Part shown: one piece after another, positions 36,000 through 44,573 of the stretch
How positions within the stretch are numbered: position 1 is the stretch's first letter
Layout: the number at the start of each line of letters is the position of its first letter
NCBI RefSeq assembly: GCF_029910535.1
Contig: NZ_CP069362.1
Coordinates: 2,170,001 to 2,234,000 of the forward strand
Direction of reading: 5' to 3'
Origin: Marinitoga aeolica
GTDB taxonomy: Bacteria > Thermotogota > Thermotogae > Petrotogales > Petrotogaceae
DNA length: 64,000 nucleotides
The notes under the pieces: model-generated
The model's input: only the letters and a program-made list of their open reading frames with translations
Told to the model about the DNA's origin: nothing
Databases searched by the model: none
Program-made: the position numbers and the translations under genes

Positions 36000-37101
36000 T
36001 TTACCTATTGAAGATGAACCAAAGGAGATGTTTCATAAAAGACCAAAATATGTAATTAAAGTTATAGGGGTAGGTGGAGCCGGTAATAATGCCATTGAAA
36101 GAATGGTAAGGTTAGGAGTTTCTGATGTTGATCTTATAGCTGCAAATACAGATGTTCAAGTATTGGAATCAAGTAGTGCTAAATTTAAATTACAGCTTGG
36201 AAAAGAATTAACCAGGGGATTAGGTGCTGGCGGAAATCCTGAAAAAGGTGAAAAAGCTGCCGAAGAAAGTGTAGACGAAATAAGAGAAATGATTCAAGGT
36301 ACTGACTTATTATTTATTACTGCAGGATTCGGCGGTGGAACTGGAACTGGTGCTTCTCCTGTAATTGCTCGTATTGCAAGAGAATTAGGAATATTAACTG
36401 TTGCTGTAGTTACAATACCATTTCATTTTGAAGGATCAACAAAACAAAAAATTGCTAATAGTGGGTTAAATAAATTAAAGCCATATGTAGATACATTAAT
36501 TAAGATTTCAAATGATAAATTATTAGAAGATAATGATGATATTCCAATAAGACAAGCCTTTGCAAAGGCTGATGATATTTTATACCAGGGAATTACTGGA
36601 ATATCAGATTTAATAACAAAAAAAGGTTTAGTTAATACAGACTTTGCTGATGTTGAATCAGTTTTAAAAAGAAGAGGTTCTGCAATGTTAGGTATAGGTT
36701 GGGGTAAAGGTTCTAATAAGGCAGAAGAGGCTGCTAAAAGCGCATTAAACTCCAAGTTTTTAGAGAATTCTGTTCAAAATGCCACAGCAGCTCTGGTGAA
36801 TGTTTCGGGTAAAAATCCAACATTAAAGGATTTGAAAATTGTAACTTCTATTTTGCATTCTTATTCAACTGATGAAGTTAATTTGAAATATGGAATTACC
36901 GAAGTAGAAGATATGCAACCTGATGAATTAAAAGTTACTATTGTAGCCGCAGGATATAATAAGATATTGAATGATTTTGATGGAGAAAATATCTATGAAA
37001 TTCCAGCTATATACAGATTATTTGGTAATAATGTCTTAAATGAAGAAAGAATTAAATTGGAAAAATATTTAGAAGCGCAGCAGGGAGATTATGAAGAATA
37101 A
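35989..37101 (+). CDS. ftsZ: Cell division protein FtsZ
   Basis: A 370-residue tubulin-like GTPase. The GTP-binding signature GGGTGTGAS is at 115-123, with VIGVGGAGNNA at about 25-35 and the T7-loop area in NTDFADVESVL. The C-terminal conserved peptide appears as EIPAIYR (337-343), only a short linker after the globular core, and is followed by a 27-residue charged tail instead of ending the protein. The start is the ATG eight bases after AGGAGG; the earlier ATG at 35983 is too close. It forms the division ring and binds FtsA from the preceding gene. Confidence 0.97.
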   Translation: MPFNLPIEDEPKEMFHKRPKYVIKVIGVGGAGNNAIERMVRLGVSDVDLIAANTDVQVLESSSAKFKLQLGKELTRGLGAGGNPEKGEKAAEESVDEIREMIQGTDLLFITAGFGGGTGTGASPVIARIARELGILTVAVVTIPFHFEGSTKQKIANSGLNKLKPYVDTLIKISNDKLLEDNDDIPIRQAFAKADDILYQGITGISDLITKKGLVNTDFADVESVLKRRGSAMLGIGWGKGSNKAEEAAKSALNSKFLENSVQNATAALVNVSGKNPTLKDLKIVTSILHSYSTDEVNLKYGITEVEDMQPDELKVTIVAAGYNKILNDFDGENIYEIPAIYRLFGNNVLNEERIKLEKYLEAQQGDYEE

Positions 37102-38230
37102 TTTAGATGAAATATCTACTTTACAACTTTTTTATAATAAAAAAATAAGTAAAAATACAGAAATTAAAGATTTGAATTCTGGTATGCTTTTTGAAAAGTA
37201 TATGAATATTCTTTTAGAAAATAAAGTTACAGATTTGCATTTTTCTCCTACAGTAGGTCAAACTGTAGTATCTTATAGATTCAATACAACATTGATAGAA
37301 TATGAGAGGATATCTCAAAATTCATATGAGAAGATAATCACTAAAATTCAGGTATTATCAGGAATTGACATTATTAACGACAAGGATCCGTCAGATGGGT
37401 CCTTTACTTTTTATAATCATAGATTTAGAGTATCTTTGATAAAAAATTTTAACGGTATAAATTGTGTTATAAGAAAATTAAAAAATATATCTGATTTAAC
37501 GCTTGATAATTTGAATTATTCTGAAAAATTCATTAATCATATAGAAAGAATAAAAACATTAAAAAGTGGTCTTATTCTATTTTCTGGTCCTACGGGAAGT
37601 GGTAAATCAACAGCATTAAGTTATATACTTATTAATATATTAAAAAGTTATCCAAAAAAAATTATTACAATAGAAAATCCGCTTGAATATCAGATACCAG
37701 GTGCTCAACAAATTGAAATAAGAAATGATTCTGAAAAAACAACAATCTTAAAAAACATATTAAGGCATGATCCTGATATTTTAATGACTGGGGAAATAAG
37801 AACTAAAGAAATAGCAAGATTAACTATTGAAGCTGCAATGACGGGGCATTTGGTTTTCTCAACAATACATTCAAATAATGTTTTTAATGTAATTAATAGA
37901 TTAATTGAAATGGGAATTAGTAAAAATGATATATTTAATTCTACAAAGATAATATTTAATCAGAATTTTGTAAAGATATTGTGCGATTGCTATATAAATG
38001 AAAATGAAAAAGGGTGTAAAAAATGTCATTATACAGGTTATTCTGGAATAACACCTATTTTTGAAATTTTAGAAATTAATGAATTAACCAAAGCTTTTTT
38101 AAAAAATGAAGACTTTAAAAGTTTAAAGAATACACCTTTTTATATATCTTATGAAGAGGAATTAAATCAATTATTTATTAAGGGGAAAATATCTTTAGAA
38201 GATTACAAATCTTTTATTTCTGATAGTTAG
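37091..38230 (+). CDS. Short PilB/GspE-type secretion ATPase
   Basis: A 379-residue type II secretion/type IV pilus ATPase. It lacks the usual N-terminal N1 domain (family members are about 550). Walker A is GPTGSGKST (166-174), the Asp box follows, Walker B is DPDILMTGEIR, the His box is TGHLVFSTIHSN, and a tetracysteine metal site CDCYINENEKGCKKC lies near 297-311. It would energise pilus or pseudopilus assembly at the inner membrane. The gene overlaps ftsZ by 11 bases, and pilus genes are not seen nearby. Thermotogae share this ftsZ-pilB order (general knowledge). Confidence 0.87.
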   Translation: MKNNLDEISTLQLFYNKKISKNTEIKDLNSGMLFEKYMNILLENKVTDLHFSPTVGQTVVSYRFNTTLIEYERISQNSYEKIITKIQVLSGIDIINDKDPSDGSFTFYNHRFRVSLIKNFNGINCVIRKLKNISDLTLDNLNYSEKFINHIERIKTLKSGLILFSGPTGSGKSTALSYILINILKSYPKKIITIENPLEYQIPGAQQIEIRNDSEKTTILKNILRHDPDILMTGEIRTKEIARLTIEAAMTGHLVFSTIHSNNVFNVINRLIEMGISKNDIFNSTKIIFNQNFVKILCDCYINENEKGCKKCHYTGYSGITPIFEILEINELTKAFLKNEDFKSLKNTPFYISYEEELNQLFIKGKISLEDYKSFISDS

Positions 38231-38241
38231 AGGTGAATTAT

Positions 38242-39477
38242 ATGAAATATCATAGCAAGACACCTGAAGAATGGGAAAAATATGATGAGGAAAAGGAAAA
38301 AAAAGATTATATAAAAAAAATGCATAAACGAAGGCAAAAGATTAATAATATATTGATTATTTTTATTTCTATTTTAGCAATTTCATTGATTATGATATCA
38401 AAATATTATTTTCCAAGGTATAATCTTGGTTTTTCTATTTTGCTGAATGGGATTTCTTTTTCTATAATGTCAGAAGATAATTATACATATCCAGATGCTC
38501 TAAATATAAATGTGAATATGTTTAATACAAAAAGTAAACCAGAAGACATGAAATTAGATTCTTTTAGATTTAAAATTTATAAAATTACCAAAAGTTCAAG
38601 TGAAGTATTTTATAACTTTGAATATCCTAAGATAATAGACTATAAATTATATCCAATGGAAAGTAAAAAAATATTTGATTTGAAAAATATAAATCCTTTA
38701 TCTAAAATTCCTAACGGAAAATATATTATAGAAACTGCATTTAATTATAACGGGAGAAAAATACGTTTAAAAAAAGAATTTAATTATATTCATTCTATTA
38801 AATATAATATATATCTTGAAAAAGGATTTTATACAGAAAATGAACGAGCAAAACTCTATATTGAACCAAAAAATTATTCTGCTGAAATAAAAAGTATTAA
38901 TTTAATTGGAGATATTGAAATTTATACTAAAAAAAGGAAATTAATAAAAAAAATTCCGATAAATCTTGGTTATGTGACTTTGAAACCACTTGAAAAAAAG
39001 GAATACAGTATTATTTTACCTACAATTAAAAAAGGAACTTACGAATTATATTTTGTCTCAAAAGAATTAAATCAAGCAGTATATATACCTTTTCCTGTAA
39101 CTGATAAAGTTGAAAGAAAATTAAAAAATGTCAATTTATCAGTAGATACTTATTTATTTTATCCTATCAATGAAACTTTTAAAGGTGCATTTTATATAAA
39201 CAATCTGGATTTTAAAAAGGAAAGATTTTTAGAAATTGAAGGTTACACGATTCGATTAATAAATATAGAAAATAATACGATATTTTTTAATTATGAAAAT
39301 AAAGATAAAAGAAGAATATATATTAGTGAAGGTGGCAAAACGTTAATTAATATTATTTTACCAGAACCACCGGTGAAATTGTCAATACCGGGTAATTATA
39401 AGTTAATATTTACAGTATTTGCAAATGAAAATTCTTTAGAAAAAGACTTAGATTTATATGTTGGAATTTCTCAATAA
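38242..39477 (+). CDS. Membrane-anchored protein of unknown function
   Basis: A 411-residue protein with a highly charged N-terminal 33 residues, one transmembrane helix (about 34-53) and a long periplasmic part rich in beta-strand-like segments. The segments FYNFEYPKIIDYKLYPMES and IPNGKYIIETAFNYNGRKI look like the BsuPI/immunoglobulin-like folds of exported proteins, but I do not assign a family. The start is the ATG six bases after AGGTGA; a GTG at 38233 lies inside that site. It lies between the PilB-like ATPase and a DUF5685-like gene with short spacing, so it may belong to a cell-surface system. Confidence 0.6.
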   Translation: MKYHSKTPEEWEKYDEEKEKKDYIKKMHKRRQKINNILIIFISILAISLIMISKYYFPRYNLGFSILLNGISFSIMSEDNYTYPDALNINVNMFNTKSKPEDMKLDSFRFKIYKITKSSSEVFYNFEYPKIIDYKLYPMESKKIFDLKNINPLSKIPNGKYIIETAFNYNGRKIRLKKEFNYIHSIKYNIYLEKGFYTENERAKLYIEPKNYSAEIKSINLIGDIEIYTKKRKLIKKIPINLGYVTLKPLEKKEYSIILPTIKKGTYELYFVSKELNQAVYIPFPVTDKVERKLKNVNLSVDTYLFYPINETFKGAFYINNLDFKKERFLEIEGYTIRLINIENNTIFFNYENKDKRRIYISEGGKTLINIILPEPPVKLSIPGNYKLIFTVFANENSLEKDLDLYVGISQ

Positions 39478-39492
39478 GGATGTGAAAGAATA

Positions 39493-40368
39493 TTGTATGG
39501 GTATATTTCACTTTATTTTAAACCGAATGAAGATGAAAGATTAAATTATATAAGTCATTATTGCTCTATGTGTCATTCATTAAAAAAAGAGTTCGGGAAT
39601 TTATATAGAATGTTTATAATAAGAGAAGTTTCTTTCTTTTCTATAATGAAATTAGATTTTGAGAAATCAAATATAAAAGAGATTACATGTCCATGGGTGG
39701 GCTTTAAAAAAAGATATATATATAAAAATTTGGACACATTTAAAGAATTTTCATATCTAAATGCATTTATTATATATGGGAAACTATTTGATAAATTACA
39801 TGATTCGCATCTTGAAAATATGAAAATATTTATAAAAAATTTGAGGAAAAAAATAGTTGATTATTATGGAGAAAGTTTCATTACTGAATATGAAAATATA
39901 TTAAGAGAACAATTTGAATTGGAAAAAGAAAAATTAGAATTAGAAGATTATTTTATACCTTCAATAAAGATTATTAATATGATTGTTAATAGGCATAGAT
40001 TGAATTTACCTGAAGAATTTAGTTATTATGTTGGAACACTGATATATATATTTGATGCGTTATATGATTTCGAGAAAGATATAAAAAAGAACAATTTTAA
40101 TCCTATTCATGTAATATATAACATTGATAAATTAAGCAAATTGTCTCTGCGGGAGAAAGAATACATAGATTTTATAATAGATTACTCTATAAAAAATATT
40201 TTAGATATATTTGAAAATGCTGAAATAAACAATAAGCATTTTGTAAAAAAATTATTTACATTTAGTGCAATACATCATAAATCTAAAATAGAAGAATTAT
40301 TTCATGAATTTAAAAATCATAAAAATATTAAGTTGAATGATTCTTTATACTTAGAAATAAAAAAATAG
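39493..40368 (+). CDS. DUF5685-like protein
   Basis: A 291-residue protein with a TTG start. The N-terminus LYGYISLYFKPNEDERLNY, then HYCSMCHSLKKEFGNLYRMF, matches the DUF5685 opening (a YGY-type start with CxxC and a short Arg-rich helix). Later segments such as TLIYIFDALYDFEKDIKKNNFNPIHV fit the same all-helical fold. A metal site with the CSMC pair is plausible. The function is unknown. It is the last gene of the gyrB/fts run and ends in a bidirectional terminator. Confidence 0.65.
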   Translation: MYGYISLYFKPNEDERLNYISHYCSMCHSLKKEFGNLYRMFIIREVSFFSIMKLDFEKSNIKEITCPWVGFKKRYIYKNLDTFKEFSYLNAFIIYGKLFDKLHDSHLENMKIFIKNLRKKIVDYYGESFITEYENILREQFELEKEKLELEDYFIPSIKIINMIVNRHRLNLPEEFSYYVGTLIYIFDALYDFEKDIKKNNFNPIHVIYNIDKLSKLSLREKEYIDFIIDYSIKNILDIFENAEINNKHFVKKLFTFSAIHHKSKIEELFHEFKNHKNIKLNDSLYLEIKK

Positions 40369-40392
40369 AAGCCTGATGGCTTCTATTTTTTA
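40365..40392. terminator. Bidirectional terminator between convergent genes
   Basis: A 9-bp stem atagaagcc / ggcttctat with loop tgat and T6 to the right. On the left side A7 gives a U run for leftward transcription. It separates the fts run from the DUF1015 gene. Confidence 0.9.
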
Positions 40393-41634
40393 TATTTCAT
40401 GAATTAATAATCCTGATCTTAATTTTGGTTCAAACCAAGTTGATTTTGGAGGCATGGTTTTATTATCATCAGCAACAGCCATTAATTCCTCAATAGATGT
40501 TGGGAACATTGAAAAAGCTACTTTCCATTCTTTTTCATCTATCCATTCTTCTAATGCTTTAACGCCTCTAATACCACCTAAAAAGTGAATTCTTGGGTCT
40601 TTTCTAGGGTTTTCTATTCCCAGTATAGGAGCTAATAAATAATTTTGTAAGATATATACATCTAATTGTTTAACAGGATCATTTTCATCTATTATTTCAT
40701 TCTTTGCTTTTAATATATACCATTTTTTATTTATATACATTCCAAATTCATGCTTGGATTTTGGTTTATATGGGCTTTCTGGAGCATCTATAATTTCAAA
40801 ATGTTCAGAAATCTTATTCATAAATTCATCATCGGATAGTCCATTTAAATCTTTAACAACTCTGTTGTAATCTAATATTTTTAATTCATCATGTGGAAAA
40901 ACTACAGCCATAAAATAATTATATTCTTCATTTCCGGTATGTAATGGATTTTTGGATTTTAATATTTCCCTTGTTCTTGAAGCAGCTGCAGCTCTATGAT
41001 GTCCATCTGCAATGTATAACGCTTCTACTTTTTCGAAAGCGCCCTCTAATTTTTTTATCAAATCTTTTTGAGTTAGAACCCATAATTCATGATGAACTTC
41101 TTTTTCATCAATAAAATCATAAATTTTTTCAGCTTTTTCAACACCTTCATTAATTAATTCTTTTATTTTATTTTCAGATTTGAAAGTTAAAAATACAGGT
41201 CCGGTTTGAGCTTCTAAAATCATAATATGTTTTGTTCTATCGTCTTCTTTATCTTGTCTTGTTAATTCATGTTTTTTTATTAAACCACTTTGATATTCTT
41301 CTACAGAAAAAGTAGCAAAAATACCTGTTTGTGAATGTCCTTGCCACGTTTCTCTATATAAATAAAGTGCGGGTTCTTTTTCCTCTATTAATATACCGTC
41401 TTTTTTAAACTGATCTAAATTTTCTTTAGCTTTTTTATATACTATTTCACTATGAGGATCAATCTCATTTTCAAAATCTACTTCTGCTCTGGTAACCCTT
41501 AAAAAACTGTTTGGATGTTTAGAAACAATTTCTTTAACTTCATTTTCTTCTAAAACATCATAAGGCGGACATGAAAATTCTTCAACAATATCTTTTCTTG
41601 GTCGCAACCCTTTAAAAGGTCTAATAATAGACAC
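40390..41634 (-). CDS. DUF1015-family protein
   Basis: A 414-residue protein of the DUF1015 family. It begins IIRPFKGLRPRKDIVEEF with SCPPYDVLEENE, and contains KHELTRQDKEDDRTKH and a ParB/Srx-like ADGHHRAAAA near 208-217. The DGHHR element recalls the ParB/sulfiredoxin superfamily, in which the free serine kinase SerK is found, so a small-molecule kinase role is possible. A good leftward promoter lies upstream. It is a single-gene unit. Confidence 0.75.
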   Translation of the reverse strand: MSIIRPFKGLRPRKDIVEEFSCPPYDVLEENEVKEIVSKHPNSFLRVTRAEVDFENEIDPHSEIVYKKAKENLDQFKKDGILIEEKEPALYLYRETWQGHSQTGIFATFSVEEYQSGLIKKHELTRQDKEDDRTKHIMILEAQTGPVFLTFKSENKIKELINEGVEKAEKIYDFIDEKEVHHELWVLTQKDLIKKLEGAFEKVEALYIADGHHRAAAASRTREILKSKNPLHTGNEEYNYFMAVVFPHDELKILDYNRVVKDLNGLSDDEFMNKISEHFEIIDAPESPYKPKSKHEFGMYINKKWYILKAKNEIIDENDPVKQLDVYILQNYLLAPILGIENPRKDPRIHFLGGIRGVKALEEWIDEKEWKVAFSMFPTSIEELMAVADDNKTMPPKSTWFEPKLRSGLLIHEI

Positions 41635-41672
41635 TTTAATACCTCCCTTATTTTTATTTTTATACCAGGACT

Positions 41673-41701
41673 ATTATATCAATTAGAGTAAGTTTCCTCA
41701 A
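41673..41701 (-). promoter_or_regulatory. Promoter of the DUF1015 gene
   Basis: Reading leftwards: TTGAGG (41696-41701), 17 bases, TATAAT (41673-41678) preceded by TGA (extended -10). It lies 39 bases before the start codon. Confidence 0.75.
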
Positions 41702-41809
41702 ATAGATTCAATAAAAAAATAAGGTATTATAAAGTAAATATTATTAATTAAAGCAAAAAATCATGCATACTTACATATAAAGAAAATAATGAAATATTTT
41801 TCATATATA

Positions 41810-42226
41810 TTAAAATAATTCTTTAAAATATTTGTCTTGGAGATCAAACATTTCTCTTTTTTCATTTTCATCAATGTGGTCATATCCGCAGATATGAAGA
41901 ATACCATGAATTAAAATATAAAAAAATTCTTCTTCAAAAGTATTTCCAAATTCAGGTGCTTGCTCTTCAATCTTTTCAACTGAAATTATAATGTCACCAA
42001 TAACGTCTTTGTCTAATCCATATTCAAAAGATAAAACATCAGTGGGGCCTTCTTTTTTTCTATATTCTTCATTGTAATATTTTATATTTTTATTGTCAGT
42101 AATAAGAATATTTAATTCATAATTTCCTTCACCAACTTCTTTGAGTAAGACATTTTTTGCAATATTTTTTAATTTATTTATATCGATATTTTTAATTTTT
42201 TGTTCATTAAATATATTAATTTTCAA
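41810..42226 (-). CDS. ybeY: Endoribonuclease YbeY
   Basis: A 138-residue metal-dependent RNase for rRNA maturation and ribosome quality control. The zinc signature HGILHICGYDH (three His at the usual spacing) lies near residues 109-119 and the DVLSFEYG segment near 64-71. It follows pgpH, which it overlaps by 11 bases, with phoH upstream. This phoH-pgpH-ybeY order is common in Gram-positive and related bacteria. Confidence 0.93.
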   Translation of the reverse strand: MKINIFNEQKIKNIDINKLKNIAKNVLLKEVGEGNYELNILITDNKNIKYYNEEYRKKEGPTDVLSFEYGLDKDVIGDIIISVEKIEEQAPEFGNTFEEEFFYILIHGILHICGYDHIDENEKREMFDLQDKYFKELF

Positions 42227-43583
42227 TTTTATTCACCTCTTTAAGCAATTCTTTTGGAATCTCAGGATAACTAATTCTTGAATGATTCATATTTAATATA
42301 GTTTCTGTCATTGAATGTGCAATTTTTTTAATTTCTCCCAAAGTTAAACCGCAATCGTCCAATTGACCTTCAAAAAAAAGATCCTGTATTAAATTATCTA
42401 TTTTCTCTTCAATATTTTTTTTGTTAATTTCTTTCATACTTCTTGTAATAGCTTCTATATTATCAGCAATCATTAATATAGCAGCCTCTTTAAATTGAGG
42501 AATAGGACCAGGGTATTTAAATAAATCAGGAGGTAGATTTTCATTTGATTCCATATTTTTATGAAAAAAGTATCTTTTTATTCTTGTTCCATGATGTTGA
42601 ACTATCAAATCTTCTATTAATATAGGTAATTTATATTTTTTTGCTAATTCTTTTCCTTTGGTAACATGAAGGTTTAATATTAAAGCGCTTAATTTAGGAT
42701 TTATTTTATCATGCGGATTAATGCCCCTTTGATTTTCTGTGAAAAATAAAGGTCTTAATGATTTTCCAATATCATGAAAATAAGCTCCAACTCTTAGAAG
42801 AATAGGATTTGCATTTATAGATTCTGCTGCACTTTCAACTAGATTAGCAATAATTAGACTATGATAATAAGTACCAGAAGCATTTAATGAAAGTTTTCGT
42901 AATAAAGGATGATTTAAATTTCCTAATTCTAAAAGACCAATGTCGGAATATATTCGAGTTATGTACTCTAAATAAGGTAACACACCTAGTACAAATAACA
43001 TTTGAACAAGATTAGATATAAAAATTTGAGGTATGGCTAAATATTCAAAATCTTTATATATTAAATAAATTATTATTTGAGAAATAGTAGCTCCTAAAAA
43101 TGGTATAACTATTCTAACTCTTGAATATATTTTTTTGCTTAAATAAGCGCTTGTTAAACCAATTATAAAAAGAGAAATAAAAGTTTTTAGTGGAGAACCA
43201 ATTAAAAAAGAAAAATAAAAAGCAAAAACAAGAGAAGATAAAAAGCCTAAATAAAAATTCATCATAAGGGTGATTGTCACAGCAACAAATAAAGGTGTAA
43301 TGGAAGGATCAGAAAAATATTTTAAGGAGAAAATATTAATAATAATCCCTAAGTCTAATATTATTAAAAAAGATAACCAGTAATTTGCAGGATGCAAATT
43401 AAACATTTTATCCTTTTTTATCAAATATTGTGTAATAAAAAACCAGAATGGCATAAAAATTATCGTGAAGTTAAATAGAAAACTCCACGTAAAGTTATGC
43501 CATAATAGAATTTCTGTAAATATTTGCAATAAGAAAAAGTTAAAAAATAAAAAGATATTCATGTATATCTCATTTTTGTCCAT
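42216..43583 (-). CDS. pgpH: HD-domain membrane phosphohydrolase (PgpH-like, c-di-AMP)
   Basis: A 455-residue protein with about eight hydrophobic spans (roughly 10-240), followed by a cytoplasmic HD domain containing YYHSLIIANLVE, GAYFHDIGKSLRP, NPHDKI, HHGT and MIADNIEA. PgpH enzymes hydrolyse the messenger c-di-AMP. Typical members are about 700 residues with a large extracytoplasmic 7TMR-HDED domain; that part is missing here, leaving only the helices and the HD domain. The start is the ATG after AGGTGA within phoH; an upstream GTG overlaps that site. Confidence 0.82.
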   Translation of the reverse strand: MDKNEIYMNIFLFFNFFLLQIFTEILLWHNFTWSFLFNFTIIFMPFWFFITQYLIKKDKMFNLHPANYWLSFLIILDLGIIINIFSLKYFSDPSITPLFVAVTITLMMNFYLGFLSSLVFAFYFSFLIGSPLKTFISLFIIGLTSAYLSKKIYSRVRIVIPFLGATISQIIIYLIYKDFEYLAIPQIFISNLVQMLFVLGVLPYLEYITRIYSDIGLLELGNLNHPLLRKLSLNASGTYYHSLIIANLVESAAESINANPILLRVGAYFHDIGKSLRPLFFTENQRGINPHDKINPKLSALILNLHVTKGKELAKKYKLPILIEDLIVQHHGTRIKRYFFHKNMESNENLPPDLFKYPGPIPQFKEAAILMIADNIEAITRSMKEINKKNIEEKIDNLIQDLFFEGQLDDCGLTLGEIKKIAHSMTETILNMNHSRISYPEIPKELLKEVNKIEN

Positions 43584-44562
43584 CTTTTTCACCTTTTATT
43601 CTTTCAAATTTATCATATGCTTTTATAATTTCTTTAACTAAAGGGTTTCTAACAACATCATTTTCAGTAAGCTCAATAAAACTTATTCCTTTGATATTTT
43701 TTAATATATGTTGCACAATCAATAAACCAGAATCTTTTTTATTTTCAAGATCTATTTGTGTAGTATCTCCAGTCACTACAGCTCTTGAATTAAACCCTAT
43801 TCTTGTTAAAAACATCTTCATCTGATAATACGTGCTGTTTTGAGCTTCATCTAATATGATAAAAGCATTATTTAAAGTTCTACCTCTCATATAAGCTAAC
43901 GGAACAACCTCTATTATTCCTTTTTCTTTATATTCTATAACTTTATCAGCACTGATAAAATCCATCAGCGAATCATATAAGGGTCTTAGATATGGATCAA
44001 CTTTGTCATATAAAGTACCAGGCAAAAATCCTAATTTTTCTCCAGCTTCTACAGCGGGTCTTGTTAAAATAATTCTTTGAACTCTACCAGTTTTTAAAAA
44101 TTCGACGGCCATAGCAACTGCTAAATATGTTTTTCCTGTTCCGGCTGGACCTATACAAAATACAATATCATTTTCTTTCATAGTTTTTATATAGTCTGAT
44201 TGGCCATAAGTTTTTGCCTGAACTCTTAGCCCACTTACTGTTGTATTAACAACTTTATTATAATCACTTTTGTTTGATTTAATTAAATCTTTTTCTGTTT
44301 CGTATAGAGAAACAATATATTGAAATTCTGTCCAATCAAGTAGATGACTATTAGACGTAATTTCTATAATTTCTTTTAATATATTTTTTACTTTATCAAT
44401 ATTTTTTTTCTTCCCTCCGTTTAAAATTATTTTATTTTCCAGATAAGAAATTTGAACATTGAATTTATTTTTTAAATATTTAACCCTATTATTATAAGTA
44501 CCAAATATTTCAGTTAGTTCTATATCCTCAGGAATAGTTAAATAATCTTTTATAACAATCAC
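43570..44562 (-). CDS. phoH: PhoH-family ATPase
   Basis: A 330-residue PhoH-like ATPase. Walker A GPAGTGKTYLA is at about 146-156, and AEVLDEAQN-type Walker B is FIILDEAQNST. The segment TRPAVEAGEKLGFLPG is diagnostic. PhoH is linked to RNA metabolism and often partnered with YbeY. Its start is unclear: the GTG at 44562 forms part of the only ribosome-binding sequence (GAGGTGATT). Translation may begin at this GTG or at a nearby non-standard codon. It overlaps pgpH at the 3' end. Confidence 0.88.
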   Translation of the reverse strand: MIVIKDYLTIPEDIELTEIFGTYNNRVKYLKNKFNVQISYLENKIILNGGKKKNIDKVKNILKEIIEITSNSHLLDWTEFQYIVSLYETEKDLIKSNKSDYNKVVNTTVSGLRVQAKTYGQSDYIKTMKENDIVFCIGPAGTGKTYLAVAMAVEFLKTGRVQRIILTRPAVEAGEKLGFLPGTLYDKVDPYLRPLYDSLMDFISADKVIEYKEKGIIEVVPLAYMRGRTLNNAFIILDEAQNSTYYQMKMFLTRIGFNSRAVVTGDTTQIDLENKKDSGLLIVQHILKNIKGISFIELTENDVVRNPLVKEIIKAYDKFERIKGEKDGQK

Positions 44563-44573
44563 CTCTATAGCAA

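Noticed and set aside
41702-41809. Terminator or small RNA downstream of ybeY
   Set aside because: There are only AT-rich imperfect repeats and no GC stem with a U run; I see nothing reliable here.
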